Source of the DNA: Microbacterium nanhaiense | Lineage (GTDB): Bacteria; Actinomycetota; Actinomycetes; Actinomycetales; Microbacteriaceae | Assembly: GCF_014646015.1 (NCBI RefSeq) | Contig: NZ_BMMQ01000003.1 | Coordinates: forward strand, 62,001-126,000 | Reading direction: 5' to 3' | DNA: 64,000 nucleotides | Part shown: positions 1 to 10,577 of the stretch, one piece after another | How positions within the stretch are numbered: position 1 is the stretch's first letter | Layout: each line of letters opens with the position of its first letter | Notes under the pieces: generated by a model | Databases searched by the model: none | What the model was told of the DNA's origin: nothing | The model's input: only the letters and a program-made list of their open reading frames with translations | Made by a program: the position numbers and the translations under genes

Positions 1-57
1 TGCGGCGGAGAGCCGCTGGGCGACCACGCGCTGCGCGGTGCTCTCGGGGCGCGTCAC
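1..57 (-). CDS. start of an unidentified gene, cut by the left edge
   Basis: A minus-strand frame opens with GTG at 57-55, overlapping the TGA of the neighbouring membrane-protein gene as GTGA, a coupling seen many times in this window. Only 19 residues are visible (VTRPESTAQRVVAQRL and three more), too few to assign a family. It could be chance, but the overlap argues for a real second gene of a two-gene unit. Confidence 0.35.
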   Translation of the reverse strand, partial: MTRPESTAQRVVAQRLSAA

Positions 58-293
58 TGCTTGTGGGCCCTGCCCCGTCGCGCGAAGCTCATGACGAGCA
101 GGACCAAAAGGAGCAAGAAGGCCACGATGGGGCCGTACGCCTGCACGATGATGACAATGGGCCACACGCCTTCGCCGATGATCATCGTCGCGAAGAAGCA
201 GGCCACCGAGATCAGCAGCAGCCCGAGCGAGGCGAACGCCAAGATCCTGTCGATACGGCGAACCACCGGCGCGCCGTCGTCGTTATTGCTCAT
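54..293 (-). CDS. small membrane protein, about 79 aa
   Basis: The protein starts MSNNDDGAPVV and has a short polar N-terminus followed by two hydrophobic segments (about residues 15-35 and 45-68), ending in a basic tail (ARRGRAHKQ). This pattern fits a two-helix inner-membrane protein with positively charged cytoplasmic ends. A GTG nine bases upstream (302) is an alternative start; the ATG at 293 is preferred because it gives the more usual N-terminus. I do not recognise the family. It is divergent from the cold-shock gene and its stop overlaps the next minus-strand gene. Confidence 0.6.
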   Translation of the reverse strand: MSNNDDGAPVVRRIDRILAFASLGLLLISVACFFATMIIGEGVWPIVIIVQAYGPIVAFLLLLVLLVMSFARRGRAHKQ

Positions 294-395
294 CGTGCCC
301 ACGATACCTTCCTTGGCTGTGCGCGGTACCCTGGGATACGAGGGATCGCTCGATCCCTTTTTCTTTGTTGGCAGCAGTTTTCAGTGAGGTGTGCC

Positions 396-776
396 ATGCC
401 CACCGGCAAGGTCAGGTTCTACGACGAGGAGAAGGGCTTCGGCTTCATCGCCTCCGACGACGGACAGGACGTCTTCCTTCACGCCAGCGCGCTCCCCGAT
501 GGGGTGACCGTTCGCAAGGGAACGCGCGTCGAGTTCGGCGTGGCGGATGGACGCCGTGGGCCCTCGGCGCTGTCGGTGTCGGTCCTCGACGCGCCGCCGA
601 GCGCCGTCAAGGCCCAGCGCAAGAGCGCCGACGACATGGCCGTCATCATCGAAGACCTCGTGAAGCTGCTCGACGACATGGGCGGCGACCTGCGGCGCGG
701 TCGCTACCCCTCGAACTCGCACGCGCGCAAGATCGCGGCCGTGCTCCGGAAGGTCGCTGATGACATCGACGCGTGA
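396..776 (+). CDS. cold-shock domain protein with C-terminal extension
   Basis: The first 65 residues are a cold-shock domain: GKVRFYDEEKGFGFI carries the RNP1-like aromatic motif and DVFLHASAL the RNP2-like motif, so single-stranded RNA/DNA binding in the cytoplasm is expected. At 126 aa it is about twice the usual CspA length; the extra 60 residues are helical and charged, an arrangement common in actinobacterial csp genes. The frame stays open to 63 upstream, but the ATG at 396 is where the domain begins. The stop lies 17 nt inside the DUF3027 gene, so the two are probably translationally coupled. Confidence 0.9.
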   Translation: MPTGKVRFYDEEKGFGFIASDDGQDVFLHASALPDGVTVRKGTRVEFGVADGRRGPSALSVSVLDAPPSAVKAQRKSADDMAVIIEDLVKLLDDMGGDLRRGRYPSNSHARKIAAVLRKVADDIDA

Positions 777-1248
777 CATCGAGGACCGCCTCGACGAATC
801 TCGGGAGCTGGCCCTCGCCGCGCTGCACGAGGTCACTCCCGCCTCGTCGATCGGCGAGTTCGCCGGACACGAGGCGAGCGACGACGGGGTGACGCTGCTG
901 CGATTCGAGACGACGCTGCTCGGCTACCCGGGCTGGTTCTGGACGGTCGCGCTCGCGTCGGTCCCCGGATCCGCGCCGACCGTGCTCGAGCTGGAGCTGC
1001 TCCCCGGCGACGGGGCGCTCCTGGCCCCGGACTGGGTGCCGTGGTCGCAGCGCCTCGAGGAGTTCAAGGCGCAGCAGGCGCTGGCGGCGCAGGAAGCGGC
1101 CGAGGGCGATGACGCCGACGACGATGAGGACGACGATCTGGAAGGCGACGACGACGCCGACGAGGCGGGGGAGTACCTCCACGCCGGCGATGTCGACGGC
1201 GTGGACATCGACGAGTTCGACGACGAGGCCGACGACGAGGAAGAGTAG
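760..1248 (+). CDS. DUF3027-like protein with acidic tail
   Basis: The 162-aa protein has an N-terminal globular part with the phrases GWFWTVALASVPG and LLPGDGALLAPDWVPW, which I recognise as typical of DUF3027. From about residue 110 it becomes extremely acidic (runs of D and E to the end), suggesting a soluble protein with a disordered tail that might contact basic partners. It starts inside the csp gene and shares its transcript. The biochemical function of the family is not known to me. Confidence 0.8.
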   Translation: MTSTRDIEDRLDESRELALAALHEVTPASSIGEFAGHEASDDGVTLLRFETTLLGYPGWFWTVALASVPGSAPTVLELELLPGDGALLAPDWVPWSQRLEEFKAQQALAAQEAAEGDDADDDEDDDLEGDDDADEAGEYLHAGDVDGVDIDEFDDEADDEEE

Positions 1249-1268
1249 GCCCCGACGGGCGCGGCTAA

Positions 1269-2389
<1,121 letters not shown>

Positions 2390-2390
<1 letters not shown>

Positions 2391-3088
2391 TGGCTGACCT
2401 CATCGACACGACCGAGATGTACCTTCGCACCGTCCTCGAACTCGAGGAGGAGGGGATCGTTCCGCTGCGCGCGCGCATCTCCGAGCGCCTCGGGCACTCG
2501 GGGCCGACGGTCTCGCAGACCGTCGGGCGGATGGATCGCGACGGTCTCATTCGTGTCGGCGAGGACCGCCGCCTCGTCCTGACGGAGACGGGACGCCGCA
2601 AGGCGATCGAGGTCATGCGTAAGCACCGCCTCGCGGAACGCCTGCTGAGCGACGTGATCGGTCTCGACTGGGCCTACGTGCACGAGGAGGCCTGCCGCTG
2701 GGAGCACGTGATGAGCGAGCTCGTCGAGCGACGCCTCGTTGAGCTGCTGGGGCACCCCGACGAGTCGCCGTACGGCAACCCGATCCCCGGCCTCGGCGAG
2801 ATCGGCGAGACGGCCGCGGCCGGGTCTTTCGACGAGGGAGTGGTGTGCGTGGTGAAGCGCCTCGAGGCCGAGGGCGGACCGATCATCGGCACCGTGCGCC
2901 GGCTCGCGGAGCCGATCCAGGTCGAGCCCGAGCTCCTGCGTCAGCTTCGCGAGGCCGGCGTCGTGCCGGGTGCGCGCGGCACCTTCCGGTTCAACGAGGG
3001 CTATGTCCTGATGCAGATGGACGGGGTCGAGGGCGGTCTCGAGCTGCCGCTCGACCTTGCCTCGCACGTCTTCCTTGTCGCCGAGTGA
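2390..3088 (+). CDS. DtxR/MntR-family metal-dependent regulator
   Basis: The N-terminal 70 residues form a winged helix (TTEMYLRTVLELEEEG at the start, SGPTVSQTVGRMDRDGL as recognition helix). They are followed by the DtxR dimerisation/metal domain, with HRLAERLLSDVIG, HEEACRWEHVMS and the GHPDESPYGNPIPG phrase typical of the family. A C-terminal SH3-like domain fills the rest, giving 232 aa, full length for DtxR/IdeR. It should bind DNA with Fe2+ or Mn2+ and regulate metal uptake genes. IdeR and MntR cannot be separated by eye. It starts one base inside serC. Confidence 0.9.
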
Positions 3089-3205
3089 CCTCCGAAACTC
3101 CGGTGCGCGAACAAGAATATCGAATCCGAGCGTGACAGATTCGTTATCTTTCGTTACCGTAGAGTGACCCCAATCACGAGCCGGTCATCCGGCGGAGGAA
3201 AACAC

Positions 3206-4180
<975 letters not shown>

Positions 4181-4193
4181 TTTTTCTCGCTTC

Positions 4194-4229
4194 TTTAGGC
4201 GCTCGTTCCCTCGGGAACGGGCGCCTAAA
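4194..4229 (+). terminator. terminator after the M23 gene
   Basis: TTTAGGCGCTCGTTCCC pairs with GGGAACGGGCGCCTAAA (one G-T wobble) across a two-base turn, giving a stem of about 17 bp just after the M23 stop. A/T-rich outer ends on both sides fit an intrinsic terminator. Confidence 0.75.
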
Positions 4230-4378
4230 TGCATTTCCGGAAGAATTTACCTCGGCGTCATTCCCCGGGCGTGTCGTATGGGTTACTCTCGACGTGTCGC
4301 CGCAGTGCGCCCATCGCACTGTGTGAGCACAGGTCTTGTCCCCGGAAGCCATCCGGGGCGTGAAGAAAGGCGGCCGGC

Positions 4379-4876
4379 ATGCGCACACTTGTCCTCAACG
4401 CGGGATATGAACCCCTCGCGATCGTCTCGTTCAAGCGCGCGCTCATGCTCGTGATGAGCCAAAAGGCCAACATGGTCGAATGCGATGAAGATTCGCCGGT
4501 GTGGGGAGCGTCCGAGATATTCGACCGCCCGGCCGTCATCGTTCTCACGCGCTACGTTCGGGTTCCGCGCGCCGAGAAGGTTCCGGTCACGCGTCGCGGG
4601 GTGCTGCGCCGTGACGGCCACCGTTGCGCCTACTGCGGACGCTCCGCGAATACGATCGACCACGTGTTTCCGCGCTCGCGCGGCGGAAAGAACACCTGGG
4701 AGAATCTGGTCGCCGCGTGCGTGAAATGCAACAACACAAAGAGCGATCGCACGCCCGCCGAGATGGGGTGGGAATTACGCGTCAGGCCGACCGCTCCGCG
4801 GGGGACCGCATGGGAAGTCCGCGGCTCCGAACAGGCGGAACCGGCGTGGGAGCCCTATTTGCAGATGGCGGCGTAA
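4379..4876 (+). CDS. HNH endonuclease-like protein
   Basis: The 165-aa protein has an N-terminal half (MRTLVLNAGYEPLAIVSF) typical of the actinobacterial HNH group. Then comes a zinc-bound HNH module from about residue 80: CAYCG, DHVFPRSRGG, ENLVAACVKCN. The catalytic His follows Asp in DHVFP and the two CxxC pairs hold the structural zinc. It probably cuts or nicks DNA, but this chromosomal group is conserved and usually not part of a restriction system; the target is unknown. It has its own leader of about 150 bp and precedes lsr2. Confidence 0.85.
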   Translation: MRTLVLNAGYEPLAIVSFKRALMLVMSQKANMVECDEDSPVWGASEIFDRPAVIVLTRYVRVPRAEKVPVTRRGVLRRDGHRCAYCGRSANTIDHVFPRSRGGKNTWENLVAACVKCNNTKSDRTPAEMGWELRVRPTAPRGTAWEVRGSEQAEPAWEPYLQMAA

Positions 4877-4933
4877 TTCGCTATTTCCTTTGCCGTTTCC
4901 GATATTGCTCGGAATTGCGCTATTGTTGCGAAT

Positions 4934-5278
4934 ATGGCACGTAAGATCATTCATCAGCTTGTTGACGACCTCGACGGAACGGTGCTCGAGCCGGGTGAGG
5001 GACAGAGCGTTCAATTCGCCCTCGATGGCCGCGGTTATGAAATTGACCTGACCGACGCGAATGCGACGGCCCTGCGCGAGCTTCTCGCACCGTACATCGG
5101 CGCCGGTCGCCGCACGATCGGCTCGGTTGCCTCGGCGAAGCCCGCTCGCGCCCGCACCGTGGGCAATATCCGCGACCTGCAGAAGGTTCGCGAATGGGCG
5201 CGCGAGAACGGTCACACCGTGAGCGACCGCGGTCGAATTCCTCAGACGATCCTCGACGCCTATGACGAGGCGAACTAA
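4934..5278 (+). CDS. lsr2: Lsr2 nucleoid-associated protein
   Basis: The N-terminal 60 residues (KIIHQLVDDLDGT, IDLTDANATALRELLAPYI) are the Lsr2 dimerisation domain. The C-terminal 40 residues (VREWARENGHTVSDRGRIP, then QTILDAYDEA) are the DNA-binding domain with the AT-hook-like RGR motif. At 114 aa it is the usual length. It is a xenogeneic silencer that bridges AT-rich or foreign DNA and may therefore act on the element inserted downstream. No clear Shine-Dalgarno precedes the ATG, so translation may be leaderless. Confidence 0.95.
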   Translation: MARKIIHQLVDDLDGTVLEPGEGQSVQFALDGRGYEIDLTDANATALRELLAPYIGAGRRTIGSVASAKPARARTVGNIRDLQKVREWARENGHTVSDRGRIPQTILDAYDEAN

Positions 5279-5293
5279 CCGCGTCTCGCGTCA

Positions 5294-5328
5294 CGCGCCC
5301 GGCCCAGTAATATAGGTCGGGCGCGTTT
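5294..5328 (+). terminator. possible terminator after lsr2
   Basis: CGCGCCCG (5294-5301) pairs with CGGGCGCG (5318-5325) and is followed by TTT. The loop is 16 nt and A/T-rich (contains TAATAT), so part of it could instead be the -10 region of the tRNA-Arg promoter. Confidence 0.45.
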
Positions 5329-5338
5329 CGCGTTCTTC

Positions 5339-5411
5339 GCCCCCGTAGCTCAGGGGATAGAGCACCGCTCTCCTAAAGCGGGTGTCGATGGTTCGAATCC
5401 ATTCGGGGGCA
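5339..5411 (+). tRNA. tRNA-Arg (anticodon CCT)
   Basis: The acceptor stem GCCCCCG (5339-5345) pairs with CGGGGGC (5404-5410). The D arm GCTCAGGGGATAGAGC, the anticodon stem CCGCT/AGCGG with loop CTCCTAA, and the T arm with GGTTCGAATCC are all present. The anticodon CCT reads AGG. CCA is not encoded. Confidence 0.95.
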
Positions 5412-5447
5412 CAGGATCTTCTCGGCCGAGCGCCGAGAAGATCCTGT
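5411..5447. terminator. bidirectional terminator between tRNA-Arg and tag
   Basis: ACAGGATCTTCTCGGC (5411-5426) is perfectly repeated in inverse at 5432-5447 with a 5-base loop. It lies between the convergent tRNA and tag genes and could end transcription from both sides, or process the tRNA 3' end. Confidence 0.7.
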
Positions 5448-5460
5448 CGTCTGCGGCGGA

Positions 5461-6072
5461 CTACCCCCAGACGCCGCTCGTGCCGCGGCGGTGGGAGCCG
5501 ACGAGGTGCGTGTCGACGAGACCGATCGCCTCCATGAGCGCGAACATCGTGGTGGGGCCGACCCAGCGGAAGCCGCGTCGCTTCAGTTCCTTTGACAGCG
5601 CGACGGATTCGGCGCTGGCGGTGGGGATGTCCGCGATCGCGCGCGGGGCCGGCGTCTGTGCGGGGCGGAAGCCCCACACGAGCTCCGCGAGATCCGTTCC
5701 CTCCTCGCGGAGAGCGAGGGTCGCGCGCGCGTTGCCGATGGTCGCGAGGATCTTCGCACGATTGCGAATGATGCCGGCGTCGCTCATCAGGCGCTCGACC
5801 TCGAGTTCGCCGAAGCCCGCGACGGCCTCGGGGTCGAAGCCGGCGAAGGCCTCGCGGAACGCGGGGCGCTTGCGCAGCACCGTCGCCCAGCTCAGCCCGG
5901 ACTGGAACGCCTCGAGGCTGAGCCGTTCGAAGACGCCGCGCTCGTCCGTGACGGGCATGCCCCATTCGGTGTCGTAGTAGGCGCGCAGGAGCTCGCTCTG
6001 CTCCGCCCAGGCGGGCCGTGCCAGCCCGTCGGGGCCGATGACGAGGCCCGTGGTCGGTGTGGAATCGCTCAT
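5461..6072 (-). CDS. tag: DNA-3-methyladenine glycosylase I
   Basis: Tag removes 3-methyladenine from alkylated DNA to start base-excision repair. The 203-aa protein shows YYDTEWGMPVTDERGVFERL, LEAFQSGLSW and a C-terminal KRRGFRWVGPTTMFALMEA helix, all hallmark Tag regions. The ATG at 6072 is preferred over the longer open frame upstream because the family N-terminus begins shortly after it. The end (HLVGSHRRGTSGVWG) is shorter than in enteric Tag, where a zinc-binding His/Cys set ends the protein; only part of that set is visible. Confidence 0.88.
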   Translation of the reverse strand: MSDSTPTTGLVIGPDGLARPAWAEQSELLRAYYDTEWGMPVTDERGVFERLSLEAFQSGLSWATVLRKRPAFREAFAGFDPEAVAGFGELEVERLMSDAGIIRNRAKILATIGNARATLALREEGTDLAELVWGFRPAQTPAPRAIADIPTASAESVALSKELKRRGFRWVGPTTMFALMEAIGLVDTHLVGSHRRGTSGVWG

Positions 6073-6281
6073 GGATCCATCATGTTCGTTTCCGCCGTTC
6101 CCCGCCCTCGCGCGGCGACCGATTGTGGAAAGAACGGGCAATTCGGGGGTCATGAATCGTTTCCGCGGACGACATTGCCGAAAAGCGGCGATCCCCACGC
6201 AAAAATCGCCGCATACCCCGTACCCTTGCGCGTGTGTGGCGTATCAGAGGCTCGGCGGCGCTGTCCGGATCGGAAGAAGGC

Positions 6282-9200
6282 GTGACGGCGGATACCCCTG
6301 CGGAGGGGGCATTCGCCGAGAGACTGCGCGCCGTCGCAGGCGGCCTCGGCGGATCCTCGACGCTGCTGCATTATCACGAGGCACCCGAGTCGTTCATCGA
6401 GATGACGACGGCCCACCCCGGAAGCCTTCCGCAGTTCATCACCGGCCGATCGACGCTCCTGTCGAATCTCTTCCGCGATGAGGTCGCGCTGCGCGGTGCG
6501 CGGCTGGCGGCCGAGCGCATCGCCGCCAAGAACGTCGAGCTGCGCACCTCGCGCGGCATCGACGCCGTGCGCCTGGCCGTCGGCGTCGCCTCCTGGCGCG
6601 TCGGCGCCGAGCAGTTCACCGCACCCGTGCTCCTGCGTCCCCTCGGTCTGCGTCGCCACCACGCCGACTTCGAGCTGAAGCTCCGCGGGCACTTCAGCGT
6701 CAACCCCGAGCTCGTGCGCGCGGTGCGCGAGCACTTCGGCGTCGAGCTCGACGGGGCTTCGCTGGCGTCGCTCGCCTACGACGACGGGCTGTTCCAGCCG
6801 CAGCCCGTGATCGACCGGCTGCGGCAGCTCACGAGCCACGTCGACAGCTTCTCGGTGAAGGCTCGTCTGGTGGTGTCGACGTTCGCGGACGTCGCCGGCG
6901 GCATGGTGCGTGACCTGCAGCGGATCGACCACCCGATTCTCGGCGCGCTGGCGGGCGACCCCGAGCACCTGCGCCTGGTGCAGGAGACGCGCCCGGTCGC
7001 GATGCCGACCAACCCGGACGACCGCTCGCCCGCCTCGGACACGCTCCTCCTCGACGCGGACGCGGAGCAGGAGGCGGTTCTGGCGCGCATCGTCGGTGGC
7101 CAGTCGCTCGTCGTGCACACGCTCCCCGGCACCGGCAGCATGCAGACCGCGATCAACGCGGTCGGCGAACTGGTGCGCGCCGGTAAGCGCACCCTTGTCG
7201 TCAGCGCGCGCCGATCGACGCTCGAGGGCGTCGCCCACCGCCTTCGCGGGATCCACCTCGACGGCCTCGCGGTTTCGCCGACGACGCTGCGCGCCGACCT
7301 GATCCGCGCCATCGGCCGCAACGAGCGGGCCACCCAGCCGAAGGTGAGCGACATCGACGAGGCGCTCGTGCGGTTGCGGGGCATGCTCCGCGACTACCGC
7401 AGCGCGCTCGCCGAACCGCGGCGCGAGCTCGGCGTCTCGGTTCTCGAGATGACGCGGGAGCTGACGCGCCTCGCGTCGCTCCCGATCCCGCCGACCTCGT
7501 CGGCACGATTGACGCCCGACGCGTTGGCGAAGCTCGCGGGGGACCGCAGCGAGGCCGCGCGCACGCTGGCGCTCGCGGCGCGACTCGGCGAGTTCCGCGT
7601 CGGCCCCGACGATTCGCCGTGGTACGGCGTGAGCTTCTCGACCACGCAGCGCGCGCGTGACGCGCATGCTCGCGCGAAGCGCCTGCACGAGACCCTCGTC
7701 CCGCAGCTCCTCGAGCGCGGCTACGAACTCATCTCGCAGACCCGGATGCGGCCGTTCACGACGGTCGACGAGCTCGGCGAGTACCTCACCCTGCTCGAGG
7801 GCGTTCGCGACTCGCTCGACAAGTTCCAGCCCGCGGCGTTCTCGCGGCCGCTCAACGACATGATCAAGGCCCACGGCTCGCGCCGCGACGCCGCCGGCAT
7901 GTCGAGTTCGCAGCGCCGCCGCCTGAAGCGGCTCTCCAAGGAGCTCGTCCGTCCCGGGATCCACATCGCCGATATGCACGAGTCCCTCACGCGGATCCGG
8001 CATCAGCGCGCGCAGTGGAAGGACCTCGTGGAGGGCGTGAGCGCGCCCGAGGTCCCGCTCGGCCTGTCGGAGACGCACGACGAGTGGCGGCTGGTCGAGG
8101 CGGAGCTCTCCGCTCTCGACCGCGATCTCGCGCGCGGGACGCGCCTCGCGTCACTCCCGATCGAGCGCCTGATCCGCACGATCGCGGGCCTCGCGGCGGA
8201 GTCGGACGTCTTCGAGAACATCGTCGAGCGCGCCGAGCTGCGCACGACCCTCGACGCGTGGGGGCTGTCGCCGCTGCTGACGGAACTGTCCGTCCGCCAC
8301 GTCGACGAGGCGCGCGTGGGGGAGGAGCTGGAGTTCGCCTGGTGGCAGTCCGCGCTCGAGCACACGATGCGTTCGGATCCCGCGCTGCTGGGCGCGTCGA
8401 CCTCGGTCGTCGACCGGCTCGAGAAGGACTTCCGCCTGGTCGACGGCGCGCACGCCGCGGCCTCCGGCGAGCTGCTCGCATGGCAGCTCGCGAGCGAGTG
8501 GAAGATCGGGATCGTCGACGAACCCGACGAGTCCGACCGCCTGCGCCGTGCGCTGATGCGCGGCGAGGTCACGCCGGGGCAGCTCTTCGCCGACGCCCCG
8601 CGGCTCATGCGGATCCTGGCGCCCGTGTGGCTCTGCTCGCCCTACGACGTGCCCATGCTTCCCGAGAACGAACGCTTCGACGCGGTCATCCTCGTCGACA
8701 GCGCCGCGCTGGACATCGCGGAGGTCGCACCCGCGATCCGGCGCGGAGCGCAGCTGGTCGCCTTCGGCGACCCGGTCACGCAGCGCCCCACCTCGTTCGA
8801 CGTCTCAACGGCGGTACCGACGGCGCACGCCGGGCTGTCGGAGGAGCCCAGCGCCTTCGAGCAGCTCTCCGAGATCCTTCCCGTCGAGACCCTCACGCGC
8901 AGCTACCGCGCGGGCGGCGAGGATCTCGCGAAGCTCGTCAACGACGCCTTCTACGGCGGCGAGATCCACTCGCTGCCGTGGGCGGGTTCGTACCTGGGCC
9001 GCGGCAGCCTGACGGTCGACTTCGTTGAGGGCGGATCCGGTGCCCCGGACCCAGAGACGGGTGCGGTGGAGAGCCCGGACCCGGAGGTCGCGCGCGTCGT
9101 GACGCTCGTCGTCGAGCACGCCGTGAACCGGCCGAACGAGTCGCTCATGGTTGTGACGGCGAGCCGCAAGCACGCCGACCGCGTGCGTGCCGCCGTGACG

Positions 9201-9890
9201 GCGGCGTTCGCCGGACGCAGCGACGTCGCCGACTTCGTCTCCCGCGAGACCGCCGAGCCGCTCGCCGTGCTTACCCTCGAAGAGTCCGTCGCGGAGAGCC
9301 GCGATCGCGTGATCTTCTCGCTCGGCTACGGCAAGACCCGGCACGGCCGGGTGCTCAGCGAGCTCGGCGACCTGTCGAGCGACGATGGCGAGCGCCTGCT
9401 GACGGTGGGCATGACGCGCGCGCGTCGATCGATGGTCGTCGTCTCGTGCGTGCGCCCGCCCGACATCGACGACGGTCGTTTCTCGAACGGCGCGGCCCTC
9501 TTGATGGACATTCTGCGCTCCTACGAGGAGAGCCGTTCTACGCCGCGGCGCGAGGACGACGCGGATCCGCTGACCCTCGCTCTCGCGCGCGAGCTGCGCC
9601 GAATGGGAGCGGCCGTCGAGGTCGACTATCGCGGTCTCCTCCCGCTCGTCGCCCAGGCCAACGGCAAGGCCCTCGTCGTGGAGTCGGATCCGGAGGCCCG
9701 CCAGGAATCGCTGCGCGAGACGCTGCGGCTTCGGCCGCAGGTGCTGCGCCGTCTCGGATGGCACTACGTGCGGGTGCACGCCTTCGACCTGTACAGCGAC
9801 CCGCGGGCCGTCGCGGCGCGGGTGGCGTCGGTGCTCGGCATCGGTGACGACGTCGCGCGCGTCGACGACGACACCGCGCCGCTGCCGTGA
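6282..9890 (+). CDS. degenerate superfamily 1 helicase-like protein with Vsr-like end
   Basis: This protein of about 1200 aa has the layout of UPF1-like SF1 helicases joined to a C-terminal Vsr/REase-like domain. Visible landmarks are the P-loop position (HTLPGTGSMQTAI), the motif II position (DAVILVDSAALDI), motif IV (LTRSYRAGGEDLAKLVNDAF), motif VI (VGMTRARRSM) and a final LRETLRLRPQVLRRLGW segment like the nuclease end of such proteins. The P-loop lacks the GK[ST] Lys and motif II lacks the DE pair, so ATP hydrolysis is doubtful. GTG 6282 follows AGAAGG closely; GTG 6234 is an in-frame alternative. Confidence 0.8.
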   Translation: MTADTPAEGAFAERLRAVAGGLGGSSTLLHYHEAPESFIEMTTAHPGSLPQFITGRSTLLSNLFRDEVALRGARLAAERIAAKNVELRTSRGIDAVRLAVGVASWRVGAEQFTAPVLLRPLGLRRHHADFELKLRGHFSVNPELVRAVREHFGVELDGASLASLAYDDGLFQPQPVIDRLRQLTSHVDSFSVKARLVVSTFADVAGGMVRDLQRIDHPILGALAGDPEHLRLVQETRPVAMPTNPDDRSPASDTLLLDADAEQEAVLARIVGGQSLVVHTLPGTGSMQTAINAVGELVRAGKRTLVVSARRSTLEGVAHRLRGIHLDGLAVSPTTLRADLIRAIGRNERATQPKVSDIDEALVRLRGMLRDYRSALAEPRRELGVSVLEMTRELTRLASLPIPPTSSARLTPDALAKLAGDRSEAARTLALAARLGEFRVGPDDSPWYGVSFSTTQRARDAHARAKRLHETLVPQLLERGYELISQTRMRPFTTVDELGEYLTLLEGVRDSLDKFQPAAFSRPLNDMIKAHGSRRDAAGMSSSQRRRLKRLSKELVRPGIHIADMHESLTRIRHQRAQWKDLVEGVSAPEVPLGLSETHDEWRLVEAELSALDRDLARGTRLASLPIERLIRTIAGLAAESDVFENIVERAELRTTLDAWGLSPLLTELSVRHVDEARVGEELEFAWWQSALEHTMRSDPALLGASTSVVDRLEKDFRLVDGAHAAASGELLAWQLASEWKIGIVDEPDESDRLRRALMRGEVTPGQLFADAPRLMRILAPVWLCSPYDVPMLPENERFDAVILVDSAALDIAEVAPAIRRGAQLVAFGDPVTQRPTSFDVSTAVPTAHAGLSEEPSAFEQLSEILPVETLTRSYRAGGEDLAKLVNDAFYGGEIHSLPWAGSYLGRGSLTVDFVEGGSGAPDPETGAVESPDPEVARVVTLVVEHAVNRPNESLMVVTASRKHADRVRAAVTAAFAGRSDVADFVSRETAEPLAVLTLEESVAESRDRVIFSLGYGKTRHGRVLSELGDLSSDDGERLLTVGMTRARRSMVVVSCVRPPDIDDGRFSNGAALLMDILRSYEESRSTPRREDDADPLTLALARELRRMGAAVEVDYRGLLPLVAQANGKALVVESDPEARQESLRETLRLRPQVLRRLGWHYVRVHAFDLYSDPRAVAARVASVLGIGDDVARVDDDTAPLP

Positions 9891-10081
9891 CGGAAGAGCC
9901 GCGTCAACGCGTCGAGAAGGTCCGCGGATCCCGCCGAGCCCGGCTCACGCGCGTCGAGGGCACGCTGAGCGACTCCGAGGCCGAGGCGACGCTGCGGGAG
10001 CAGGAGCAGGAGGCACGGCCCCCGGGGCCCGCGGGGGCGAACGACGCCCGTCTCCTCGGCGACAAGCCCCCGCATTACTGA
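9887..10081 (+). CDS. small charged hypothetical protein, 64 aa
   Basis: GTG overlaps the TGA of the helicase-like gene (GTGA), so the two are coupled. The protein is highly charged (RQRVEKVRGSRRARLTRVEG, then EAEATLREQEQEARPP) without membrane segment or cysteines and is probably disordered or a small adaptor. I do not recognise a family. The position suggests a partner or accessory of the helicase-like protein. Confidence 0.6.
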   Translation: MTEEPRQRVEKVRGSRRARLTRVEGTLSDSEAEATLREQEQEARPPGPAGANDARLLGDKPPHY

Positions 10082-10082
10082 G

Positions 10083-10128
10083 GCACACACGAAAATTCCG
10101 CCCCTCGGGGCGGCATTTTCGTGTGTGC
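10083..10128. terminator. bidirectional terminator
   Basis: GCACACACGAAAAT(T)CCGCCCC pairs with GGGGCGG(C)ATTTTCGTGTGTGC around a TC turn: 21 bp with one mismatch. The AAAAT/ATTTT part gives U-rich tails in both directions between convergent genes. Confidence 0.85.
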
Positions 10129-10130
10129 GG

Positions 10131-10532
10131 TCAGCGTGCGTTGCGCTGTGCGGCGAGCAGGTCGCGGATCTCCGTGAGGAGCTCCTCCTGGGTCGGCGGC
10201 ACGTCGGCGGGCACCTGGCCGCGGGCGCGGCGCTCGGCCAGCTTGTTCATCGGCAGCACGAGGGAGAAGTACACGACGGCGGCGATGACGAGGAAGTTGA
10301 TGGCCGCCTGAATGATGGCGCCGATGCCGATCGAGGCCGGGTCGAAGAGGCCCGGGACGGTGACGACCCAGCCCGACAGGCTGCCGGTCGGCACGAACGC
10401 GCCCAGGAGCGGGTTGATAAGGTTGTCAACGAACGCCGTCACGATGGCGCTGAACGCTGCGCCGATGACGACCGCGACGGCAAGCTCGATCACGTTGCCG
10501 CGCATGATGAATTCTTTGAATCCCTGGAACAT
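10131..10532 (-). CDS. mscL: large-conductance mechanosensitive channel
   Basis: MscL is a pentameric inner-membrane channel that releases solutes on hypo-osmotic shock. FKEFIMRGNVIELAVAVVIG is the hallmark N-terminal amphipathic helix and TM1. FVDNLINPLLGA and a second hydrophobic segment (AIIQAAINFLVIAAVVYFSL) follow, with a charged C-terminal helix (QEELLTEIRDLLAAQ). The 133-aa length is normal. It is followed at its 3' end by a shared terminator. Confidence 0.95.
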   Translation of the reverse strand: MFQGFKEFIMRGNVIELAVAVVIGAAFSAIVTAFVDNLINPLLGAFVPTGSLSGWVVTVPGLFDPASIGIGAIIQAAINFLVIAAVVYFSLVLPMNKLAERRARGQVPADVPPTQEELLTEIRDLLAAQRNAR

Positions 10533-10577
10533 GTTCCCCCTTAGGTGCGTGCCCGCCGGCCTCTCCGGGCGGTCCCG

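Noticed and set aside
63-395. N-terminal extension of the cold-shock gene
   Set aside because: The frame is open but composition is unlike protein, it covers the opposite membrane-protein gene, and the domain starts at ATG 396.
6150-8078. Long minus-strand frame opposite the helicase-like gene
   Set aside because: Arg/Ala-rich shadow typical of GC-rich DNA; the plus strand has helicase motifs and natural codon use.
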